NCBI GenBank assembly: GCA_900177435.1
Contig: FXAI01000012.1
Coordinates: forward strand, 62,001-126,000
Length of the DNA: 64,000 nt
Source of the DNA: Alteromonadaceae bacterium Bs31
GTDB lineage: Bacteria > Pseudomonadota > Gammaproteobacteria > Pseudomonadales > Cellvibrionaceae
Direction: 5' to 3'
A program made the position numbers and the translations under genes. This document shows positions 57,420 to 64,000 of this stretch, piece by piece. The notes under the pieces are model-generated. The model was not told where the DNA came from. It did not search any database and was given only the letters and a program-made list of their open reading frames with translations. The number at the start of each line of letters is the position of its first letter. Position 1 is the stretch's first letter.

Positions 57420-57983
57420 ATGAAAAAACTGATCACTCTGTCCGCCCTAATACTAACAAGTTCTCTCGGCTCAGCCCTAGCTGTGGCCAAACAAGATCAG
57501 CCTGCAGAGGCCTGCCCAGCGTTCCTGGACCACGAGTTTAAAAAGCTGCACAGCTCTAAAACGGTAAACCTCTGTGATTTGTATAGTGGCAAGCCTATGG
57601 TCATTGTGAATACTGCCAGCCATTGCGGATACACAAAGCAATTTTCCGGGCTGGAAGCGCTCTACCAAAAATACAAAGACCAAGGTGTACAAGTGGTAGG
57701 CTTCGCCTCTGACGATTTCAAACAAGCCGCCAAGTCTGAACAGGAAGCTGCCACCATTTGCTACAAGAATTATGGCGTTACCTTTACCATGCTGGCTCCC
57801 ACCCCCGTTAAAGGGGAAATGGCAAATCCAGTGTTTGCCGAACTTAATAAAGCAACCAGCAAACCGAGCTGGAACTTCAACAAATACCTGGTCTCTGACA
57901 ATGGCGACAAGGTTGAGAAATTTGGCAGTAATGTCAAACCGACTGATTCCAAACTGGAAAAAGCACTCACCAAAGCACTTTAA
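57420..57983 (+). CDS. Periplasmic glutathione-peroxidase-like protein
   Basis: 187-residue thioredoxin-fold peroxidase with a signal peptide (about 1-23, LSALILTSSLGSALAVA). Peroxidatic Cys 69 is in NTASHCGYTKQF, and the Trp and Asn of the catalytic set are in PSWNFNKYLV (W151, N152). The usual CNQFGxQE segment is replaced by GFASDDFKQAAKS, so the catalytic Gln is Asp and the Cys there is lost. Cys 114 (ATICYKNYG) lies where the resolving Cys sits in thioredoxin-type enzymes. Glutathione is unlikely to be the reductant in the periplasm; a thioredoxin-like partner is more plausible. Confidence 0.88.
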   Translation: MKKLITLSALILTSSLGSALAVAKQDQPAEACPAFLDHEFKKLHSSKTVNLCDLYSGKPMVIVNTASHCGYTKQFSGLEALYQKYKDQGVQVVGFASDDFKQAAKSEQEAATICYKNYGVTFTMLAPTPVKGEMANPVFAELNKATSKPSWNFNKYLVSDNGDKVEKFGSNVKPTDSKLEKALTKAL

Positions 57984-57987
57984 AATA

Positions 57988-58422
57988 TTAGGCTCTTCGA
58001 CTGGTGGTTCTAATTCGTTCCACCATCGCCCGGAGACCATTACCTCGAGTGGGGCTTAAATGACGCAGTAGCCCCAACTGCTCAAAATAATTCTCCACAT
58101 CAAACTGCTCGATTTGTTGCGCGCTTTTGCCGTTATAGGCCGCCAACACCACACCCAGCAAACCTTTTACAATGAAAGCGTCGCTATCTGCTTCGAACCA
58201 AAGCTGCCCATCGATGGATGAAGAGTCGATCCAAACCTGGCTTTGACAACCCTTCACTTGATGGGCTTCATCTTTTTTAGCCACATCCATTTCAGGCAAT
58301 TCCTTACCAAGATCAATAATGTATTTGTAGCGATCCTCCCAAGCATCAAAGAAGCCAAGAGTCTCAATAATATCTTCGACGGTGATACTTGTTCCAAAAG
58401 GAGATTGCGTAATGCTTGTCAT
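57988..58422 (-). CDS. sufE: SufE-type cysteine desulfurase activator
   Basis: 144-residue sulfur acceptor that stimulates SufS. The active Cys 59 is in HQVKGCQSQVWI, the family signature, and the C-terminal LGLLRHLSPTRGNGL also matches. Its ATG overlaps the sufT stop by one base (TAATG). Last gene of the suf operon, tail to tail with the peroxidase (four-base gap). Confidence 0.95.
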   Translation of the reverse strand: MTSITQSPFGTSITVEDIIETLGFFDAWEDRYKYIIDLGKELPEMDVAKKDEAHQVKGCQSQVWIDSSSIDGQLWFEADSDAFIVKGLLGVVLAAYNGKSAQQIEQFDVENYFEQLGLLRHLSPTRGNGLRAMVERIRTTSRRA

Positions 58423-58958
58423 TAAAAAAACATTCCCGTTTCCAATTGCGCCTCTTCAGACATCATTTCTCGCTGCCAGGGCGGGTCAAATACCAGATTA
58501 ACCTCTACCAGCTCCACATTAGGCACCATTTGCACCCGATATTTAACATCACCCACCAAAACTGGCCCCATGCCACAGGCGGGCGCGGTCAGGGTCATAT
58601 CTATAAGCACCTTCTTGTCAGCTTGATTTATATCCACCTTGTAAATTAAACCGAGGCTGCGCAGGTTAACCGGTATTTCCGGGTCATAAACCGTTTCCAG
58701 CGCTTGCCACACCTGCTCATCATCAATATTACTGTTTTCTGGTGCTGCAAATTCCAGTACGAATTTTTCAAGGCCTAATGCATCCGCATCCGTTCCATCA
58801 ATACGTAGCATGTTTCCCTGGTAAACCACGGTGTAATTGCCACCGAGGGACTGCGTAATAGTAATAAATTGATGAGCCGGAATTGTGAGTTTATCGCCTA
58901 CCGGTACGAGCCGTGCGGGGCAATCCCGCAGGGTTGTCACCATTCTTTGTTCTGCCAT
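58422..58958 (-). CDS. sufT: Putative iron-sulfur assembly protein SufT (DUF59/MIP18 family)
   Basis: 178 residues. The C-terminal MIP18-like domain (about 85-175) shows VWQALETVYDPEIPVNLRSLGLIY and TLTAPACGMGPVL, with a single conserved Cys, and FDPPWQREMMS at the end. The N-terminal 80 residues are the extra domain seen in Suf-linked versions. SufT-type proteins help maturation of Fe-S clients under high demand. Between sufA and sufE in the operon. Confidence 0.93.
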   Translation of the reverse strand: MAEQRMVTTLRDCPARLVPVGDKLTIPAHQFITITQSLGGNYTVVYQGNMLRIDGTDADALGLEKFVLEFAAPENSNIDDEQVWQALETVYDPEIPVNLRSLGLIYKVDINQADKKVLIDMTLTAPACGMGPVLVGDVKYRVQMVPNVELVEVNLVFDPPWQREMMSEEAQLETGMFF

Positions 58959-58970
58959 ATTAACTACATC

Positions 58971-59321
58971 CTAAACACTAAAACTTTCGCCACAACCGCA
59001 GGCATCTTTTACGTTTGGATTATTTAGCACCAGGTTTTTATTTAAACCTTGTGTCACATAATCCACAACTGTTCCCTGAATTGCTGAAAGGTGTTTGGTA
59101 TCCACGTAAAGCGTCACAGAATTCCCCAGTGTGATGAGCACATCCTCAGCTTCGCCAGCTTCAACCTCATCGATAACATACATAAACCCAGTGCAGCCGC
59201 TCTCTTTTAAACTGATACGAATTGCACTCGCCTGCTTTTTGTCCAGCTGCCGCTGGAAATGCTCGGCCGCTGCAGGTGTTACGCTGACAACTTGATCTAT
59301 GCTAAAGGTTTCAACACTCAC
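58971..59321 (-). CDS. sufA: A-type iron-sulfur carrier (SufA/IscA/HesB family)
   Basis: 116 residues with a GTG start. The three ligand Cys are C43 (SGCTGFMYVI) and C108/C110 (DACGCGES). VTPAAAEHFQRQLDK is the family N-terminal helix. Carries clusters from the SufBCD scaffold to apoproteins. It follows sufS after 14 bases. Confidence 0.93.
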   Translation of the reverse strand: MSVETFSIDQVVSVTPAAAEHFQRQLDKKQASAIRISLKESGCTGFMYVIDEVEAGEAEDVLITLGNSVTLYVDTKHLSAIQGTVVDYVTQGLNKNLVLNNPNVKDACGCGESFSV

Positions 59322-59335
59322 TTTATCTTACCTCG

Positions 59336-60589
59336 CTACAGAAACTGCTTAACTTTATCGAGCGCAGCAAACAGCCTGTCGATGTCTTCTTTGGTATTGT
59401 AAATTGAAAAGGAAGCTCGCACGGTACCCGGTATATTCAGTGCATCCATAAGTGGCTGCGCGCAATGGTGACCGGTACGAACCGCGACACCCTGCTGATC
59501 TAACAGCATTCCCACATCGGATGGATGCGCGCCCTTCAACAAAAAACTAAAAACCCCGGCAATATTTTCAGCTTCCCCTACTCTGCTTAGGCCGTCGCAG
59601 TGCGCCGCCAGTTCATGGCAATAGCTGAGCAATGTGTTTTCATGCTGACTAATTTGGGCACGATCAAAACTTTGCACATAGTCGATTGCAGCCGCTAAAC
59701 CAATAGCACCGGCAATATCCGGCGTACCTGCTTCAAACTTATACGGCAACTTGTTGTAGGTAGTACACGCAAAACTGCAGGTTTCTATCATTTCTCCACC
59801 ACCGTGATACGGCGGCATGGAATCGAGCAGCTCCTCTTTACCCCAAAGCACACCGATACCGGTAGGGCCAAATAGTTTATGCGCTGAAAATGCATAGAAA
59901 TCACAGCCGAGCGACACAAGATCAACAGGAAAATGCGCTACCGCCTGCGCACCATCAACAAAGGATTTAGCTCCAACTTTTTTTGCCAATTGGACGATAT
60001 CCGCTACCGGATTAACCGTACCCAAAGCATTGGACACCTGGTTCACCGAAACCAGTTTTACCGAATGATCCAACATGCCTTCCAAGGCGTGCAGATCTAT
60101 TTCTCCTTTGGCGGTAATCGGAATGGGAACAACGCTCGCCCCCTTTTCTTCAGCCAGTATCTGCCAAGGAACAATATTCGAGTGATGCTCCATCGTGGAG
60201 ACCAGTATTTTATCTCCCGCATTAATATTGTGGCGCCCCCAACTGTGTGCGACCAAATTGACAGCCTCTGTTGTACCTCGAACCCACAATATTTGTTCTT
60301 TTTTAGGGCTGTTTAAAAATTCGGAAACAGTTTGCCGGGCCCCCTCAAACGCCTCTGTAGCCATATCACTTAAGTGATGAGCACCGCGGTGCACATTGGA
60401 ATTAATGGTACGGTAGTAATTCGAGATTGCATCAATTACCGAATTGGGCTTTTGAGTACTTGCAGCGTTATCAAGGTAGACAAGAGGATGCCCGTTAATT
60501 TGCTGCTGTAATATTGGGAAATCTGAGCGCACTTTTTCCACATCGAATTCACGCACACTCTTAGCTGTAGACGCCAACTCAGCACTCAC
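59336..60589 (-). CDS. sufS: Cysteine desulfurase SufS
   Basis: PLP enzyme that removes sulfur from cysteine and passes it to SufE. 417 residues: YLDNAASTQKP, TEAVNLVAHSWG, EHHSNIVPWQ, FSAHKLFGPTGIGVLWG (PLP Lys) and RTGHHCAQPLM (active Cys). Reads from a GTG overlapping the sufD stop by four bases. Group II desulfurase, as expected for Suf. Confidence 0.97.
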   Translation of the reverse strand: MSAELASTAKSVREFDVEKVRSDFPILQQQINGHPLVYLDNAASTQKPNSVIDAISNYYRTINSNVHRGAHHLSDMATEAFEGARQTVSEFLNSPKKEQILWVRGTTEAVNLVAHSWGRHNINAGDKILVSTMEHHSNIVPWQILAEEKGASVVPIPITAKGEIDLHALEGMLDHSVKLVSVNQVSNALGTVNPVADIVQLAKKVGAKSFVDGAQAVAHFPVDLVSLGCDFYAFSAHKLFGPTGIGVLWGKEELLDSMPPYHGGGEMIETCSFACTTYNKLPYKFEAGTPDIAGAIGLAAAIDYVQSFDRAQISQHENTLLSYCHELAAHCDGLSRVGEAENIAGVFSFLLKGAHPSDVGMLLDQQGVAVRTGHHCAQPLMDALNIPGTVRASFSIYNTKEDIDRLFAALDKVKQFL

Positions 60590-61902
60590 AGCAAATGCCT
60601 CTTCAGCCCGTCGTCCGTGCTAAACATGTTTACCAGCTCAGGCCGTAAATAATCAGCGATAGCCGATAACTTAATGTCGTTTATAAGTTCATTTATAAAG
60701 GCGAAGCTTAGCATTACCCTTGCTTCTGCTTCACTGACACCCCGCGTGCGGAGATAGTGCATGGAGTTGTCATCCAGCTGGGCAACGGTAGCGCCGTGAG
60801 CACACTGCACATCGTCAGCATAAATTTCCAGCTCCGGCTTGGTGTCCACCTCAGCTTTATTACTGGTAAGTAAGTTTTTATTACTTAATTGCGCCAGTGT
60901 TTTTTGTGCATCCCGATGAATATGAATTCGCCCATTGAAAACGGCTTTGGAGCTATCCGCCACAATGCCGCGAAATACTTCACTTGTGGTGCAATGGGCT
61001 ACCGCGTGTTCAATGCAAGTATGGTAATCAATATGCTGTTGGTTCTGAGTTAAGTAGACGCCGTTGAGTTTGGCTTCTGCACCCTCACCACGATACTCCA
61101 CCGTTAGGTCCAAGCGTTTTAATTTACCTCCCAGCCCCAGTGAAAAGCTGTTCAGTTGCGCGTTTCGCTGCATAAGCGCTGAAATATTGCCAATGTGCAG
61201 CGCCTCCTCCTGTTCCATATTCAAGCGATAGTGGCTAAGGCGCGCATCTGCTTCTACATAAAACTCCGATACACCATTGGTAAAAACAGCTGGGCCGTCA
61301 TCATCCGTTAAAAAACGCTCGACAACCGTTGCCTCACTGTTTTGCTCTGCCACTAGTAACAAGCGCTGATTCACCGCGTAAGCTTGGTCAATGCCGGTAT
61401 TAATATGAACAATTTGCAGCGGCTTTGGCAGCACGCAGTTTTTGCCGATATTGACAAATAGGCCGTCTGAAAGTTGAGCGGAATTCAGGCAAGCAAACAG
61501 GTGTTTGTTCTGTTCAATAGCACCACCCAGCTTCTGCAATATTATCGTTTGCTGCGTAGTACTTGCTTCGGAAAAAAGGCATATTTCCACCCCCTGCGGC
61601 AGCATGGACAAGTCGCTGGACAGTGCCGCCTCGAAATAGCCATTAATAAATACCAGATCAATACTATCTAACTGAGGAATACTTAAATGTGCAAGGTCAT
61701 GGTCAACAAGCGCTGGCTTTTCCGCCAGAGGCTGGTATTGCTCCATTTCCAGAGCACGCAAACTGGTGTATTTCCAATTCTCTGTTTTACGTCCGGGCAA
61801 AACCAGCTCACTGCATTGGCTTCGGGCCTGCTGATTAAACGCTTCCAGCCATGCCGGCCCACGATACTTATCACTATAAAGCTGTTTGAGTACTTCCGAC
61901 AT
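60586..61902 (-). CDS. sufD: Fe-S cluster scaffold subunit SufD
   Basis: 438 residues, beta-helix core partner of SufB in the SufBC2D complex. Landmarks: PGRKTENWKYTSLRAL near the N-terminus and the C-terminal DVQCAHGATVAQLDDNSMHYLRTRGVSE split over about 365-390 with the functional His. ATG overlaps the sufC stop (TGATG). Confidence 0.95.
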   Translation of the reverse strand: MSEVLKQLYSDKYRGPAWLEAFNQQARSQCSELVLPGRKTENWKYTSLRALEMEQYQPLAEKPALVDHDLAHLSIPQLDSIDLVFINGYFEAALSSDLSMLPQGVEICLFSEASTTQQTIILQKLGGAIEQNKHLFACLNSAQLSDGLFVNIGKNCVLPKPLQIVHINTGIDQAYAVNQRLLLVAEQNSEATVVERFLTDDDGPAVFTNGVSEFYVEADARLSHYRLNMEQEEALHIGNISALMQRNAQLNSFSLGLGGKLKRLDLTVEYRGEGAEAKLNGVYLTQNQQHIDYHTCIEHAVAHCTTSEVFRGIVADSSKAVFNGRIHIHRDAQKTLAQLSNKNLLTSNKAEVDTKPELEIYADDVQCAHGATVAQLDDNSMHYLRTRGVSEAEARVMLSFAFINELINDIKLSAIADYLRPELVNMFSTDDGLKRHLL

Positions 61903-62660
61903 CAAGCCGCCCCACTCAATGAAGCTTCGATCCAGCCATAGCCTTTTTCTTCCAGCTCAAGCGCCAGTGATTTATCTCCGGATTTAACAATTTTACCGCC
62001 GGCAAGTACATGCACAAAATCCGGTTCTATGTAGTCGAGTAAGCGCTGATAATGGGTCACAATTAAAAAAGAGCGCTCCGGGCTGCGCAAGGAGTTAACC
62101 CCTTCGGCGACCACTTGCAAGGCATCAATATCCAGGCCAGAATCGGTTTCATCCAATATGCAAAGCTTTGGCTCAAGCAACATCATTTGCAGGATTTCAT
62201 TACGTTTTTTCTCACCACCAGAGAAACCTTCGTTTACGCCGCGCTTAAGAAAATTTTGATCCAGATTTACCGCCTTGCAGAATTCACGTGTTTTCTTCAA
62301 AAAACTAACTGCGTCTATAGCCTCTTGCCCCCGATGCTCACGAACCGCATCCACTGCTGCTTTCATAAATTCCATATTACTCACGCCCGGAATTTCTACG
62401 GGGTATTGAAAGGCCAAAAACAAACCTTCGCGCGCACGCTCTTCTGTGTCCATTTCGAGCAGATTTTTCCCCAAAAAGCTCACACTACCCTCTACCACCT
62501 CATAACCGTCTCTACCTGAAAGCACATGTCCAGTGGTACTTTTACCCGAACCGTTGGGACCCATAATGGCGTGAACTTCACCAGCATTCACCTGCAGATT
62601 CAACTCTTTTAAGATGAGTTTGTCATCGATTTTTGCGTGAAGATTATTTATTGAAAGCAT
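61902..62660 (-). CDS. sufC: Fe-S cluster assembly ATPase SufC
   Basis: ABC-type ATPase driving SufBCD. 252 residues: Walker A MGPNGSGKSTTGHVLSG, signature GVNEGFSGGEKKRNEIL, Walker B CILDETDSGLDIDAL and switch His VTHYQRLL. The DETDSGLD variant is typical of SufC. Confidence 0.98.
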   Translation of the reverse strand: MLSINNLHAKIDDKLILKELNLQVNAGEVHAIMGPNGSGKSTTGHVLSGRDGYEVVEGSVSFLGKNLLEMDTEERAREGLFLAFQYPVEIPGVSNMEFMKAAVDAVREHRGQEAIDAVSFLKKTREFCKAVNLDQNFLKRGVNEGFSGGEKKRNEILQMMLLEPKLCILDETDSGLDIDALQVVAEGVNSLRSPERSFLIVTHYQRLLDYIEPDFVHVLAGGKIVKSGDKSLALELEEKGYGWIEASLSGAA

Positions 62661-62727
62661 GAATTTTAACTCCGAAAGTACCGCCTCTCTACGAGGCCTA
62701 CTCTGACATCTACAGAAATAAATTTAT

Positions 62728-64000
62728 TTAGCCAACCGAGCCTTCAAGGCTAACTTCAAGTAATTTGCCGGCTTCTACGGCAAATTCCATTGGCAATTCT
62801 TTAAAGACTTCTTTACAGAAACCGTTAACAATCATCGATACTGCTTTTTCGGTATCGATACCCCGCTGAAGACACAGGTATAACTGATCATCGCTCACCT
62901 TTGAGGTCGTCGCTTCATGCTCAATCACAGCAGAGGGGTTTTTGCTTTCGATATAGGGGAAAGTGTGTGCCGCACATTTATCACCAATTAACAGAGAATC
63001 ACACTGGGTATAATTACGCGCACCCTCAGCAGCAGGATTCATACGCACCAAGCCGCGATAGGCGTTAGAGCTTTTACCAGCAGAGATACCTTTGGAAATA
63101 ATGGTTGAACGGGTATTTTTGCCCAAGTGAATCATTTTTGTGCCGGTGTCTGCCTGCTGATAATTGTTCGTTAGCGCTACCGAATAAAATTCACCAACGC
63201 TATTATCACCTTTGAGAACACAGCTGGGGTATTTCCAGGTTATGGCCGAACCCGTTTCAACTTGCGTCCAGGAAATACGGGCATTGGTGTGAGCAATACC
63301 TCGCTTTGTTACAAAATTGTATATTCCACCATGGCCTTCGGCATTGCCTGGGTACCAGTTTTGTACCGTGGAGTATTTTATATTTGCATCATCCAGCGCC
63401 ACCAGCTCGACAACCGCAGCATGCAGCTGATTTTCATCGCGCATGGGAGCGGTGCAACCCTCGAGATAGCTAACATGGCTACCTTCATCGGCAATAATTA
63501 AAGTACGTTCAAATTGCCCTGTATTTTGTTCGTTAATTCGAAAATAGGTGGAAAGCTCCATCGGGCAACGCACACCCTTGGGAATATAAACAAAGGATCC
63601 ATCGCTAAATACGGCACTGTTCAAAGCTGCATAAAAGTTATCTTTTTGCGGCACAACACTGCCAAGGTATTTTTTTATCAGCTCCGGATAGTCGTGAACT
63701 GCTTCCGAGATAGAACAAAATATAACGCCAGCATCCTTTAGCTTCCCGCGGAAGGTTGTGGCAACGGAGACGGAATCAAAAACGGCATCAACAGCCACAC
63801 CAGCAAGCATTTCTTGCTCGTGCAGGGGAATACCTAATTTCTTGTAGGTCTCCAGAAGCTCTGGATCGACCTCGTCTAAACTCTTGGGCTTGTCTTCCAT
63901 GCTCTTTGGCGCGGAATAATAGGACAAGGCATCGAAGTCGATTTTTGGGTAGTTAACATGGGCCCACTCTGGCTCCACCATTTCTCGCCAGGCCCGGTAA
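62728..64000 (-). CDS. sufB: Fe-S cluster scaffold subunit SufB, N-terminus cut by window edge
   Basis: C-terminal 423 residues of the main scaffold subunit. The frame stays open through the right edge, where [15 protein letters not shown] matches the family N-terminal region, so roughly the first 50-70 residues and the promoter lie outside. Visible motifs: [75 protein letters not shown] and [21 protein letters not shown] with the cluster-assembly Cys. The gene order continues with sufC after 67 bases. Confidence 0.97.
   Translation of the reverse strand, partial: YRAWREMVEPEWAHVNYPKIDFDALSYYSAPKSMEDKPKSLDEVDPELLETYKKLGIPLHEQEMLAGVAVDAVFDSVSVATTFRGKLKDAGVIFCSISEAVHDYPELIKKYLGSVVPQKDNFYAALNSAVFSDGSFVYIPKGVRCPMELSTYFRINEQNTGQFERTLIIADEGSHVSYLEGCTAPMRDENQLHAAVVELVALDDANIKYSTVQNWYPGNAEGHGGIYNFVTKRGIAHTNARISWTQVETGSAITWKYPSCVLKGDNSVGEFYSVALTNNYQQADTGTKMIHLGKNTRSTIISKGISAGKSSNAYRGLVRMNPAAEGARNYTQCDSLLIGDKCAAHTFPYIESKNPSAVIEHEATTSKVSDDQLYLCLQRGIDTEKAVSMIVNGFCKEVFKELPMEFAVEAGKLLEVSLEGSVG

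Noticed and set aside
57272-57490. 72-codon minus-strand frame overlapping the peroxidase start
   Set aside because: It overlaps a well-supported gene and its promoter and has no coding features.
1-64000. tRNA, rRNA, CRISPR arrays, insertion sequences or prophage
   Set aside because: No T-loop/acceptor pattern, regularly spaced repeats, transposase motifs or phage genes were seen on reading through; a covariance-model scan could still find a missed RNA.

Overview
The window looks like a chromosomal segment of a marine or wood/algal polysaccharide-degrading gammaproteobacterium, most like the Cellvibrionaceae (Teredinibacter, Saccharophagus, Cellvibrio). This rests on a secreted cellulase built as CBM2 - poly-Ser - CBM10 - poly-Ser - GH6 at the left edge, a secreted GH5 enzyme next to it, and typical gammaproteobacterial gene orders (ndk-rlmN-pilF-rodZ-ispG-hisS-yfgM-bamB-der; guaB-guaA facing xseA; tadA-rlmA; fldB-mnmC). 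The genus is an inference; no rRNA is present to settle it. I saw no insertion sequence, prophage, CRISPR array, rRNA or tRNA gene.

Layout. 1-3.5 kb: two secreted glycoside hydrolases on the minus strand, the GH6 cut by the window edge. 3.7-11.3 kb: a Na+/Pi symporter, an RND efflux pair with a divergent TetR/AcrR-like repressor and a visible operator/promoter, and a CAP/SCP lipoprotein. 11.6-21.1 kb: dusA with an outer-membrane-barrel-like gene, transaldolase, TerB-like, FapA/DUF342, CBS and HDOD proteins, a GDPD/aldo-keto reductase pair and a secreted polysaccharide deacetylase that converges on purL through a perfect 16-bp hairpin. 21.2-34.1 kb: purL, mltF, the tadA/rlmA/DUF1653 operon, fldB-mnmC, a ComFB-like protein, a secreted glutaminyl cyclase and trhP.

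34.3-37.8 kb: an oxygen-response block. A consensus FNR box precedes a HemN-like protein that has lost the radical-SAM cysteines, followed by fnr itself, DUF4202 and SirB-like genes. 37.2-47.5 kb: small secreted unknowns, guaBA, xseA, a translationally coupled pair (unknown 444-aa protein and a PhzF-like protein lacking the catalytic Glu), an ABC ATPase, and a TauE/SafE transporter whose leader holds a 15-bp-stem terminator-like hairpin.

47.5-64 kb: a long minus-strand housekeeping block (der, bamB, yfgM, hisS, ispG, rodZ, pilF, rlmN, ndk), a periplasmic glutathione peroxidase, then the suf iron-sulfur operon (sufB-C-D-S-A-T-E, sufB cut by the right edge). Iron-sulfur supply by Suf links functionally to clients in the window: Fnr, IspG and RlmN. 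The points most worth following up are the cysteine-less HemN paralogue under a probable FNR promoter, the coupled unknown/PhzF pair, and the TSUP leader hairpin.
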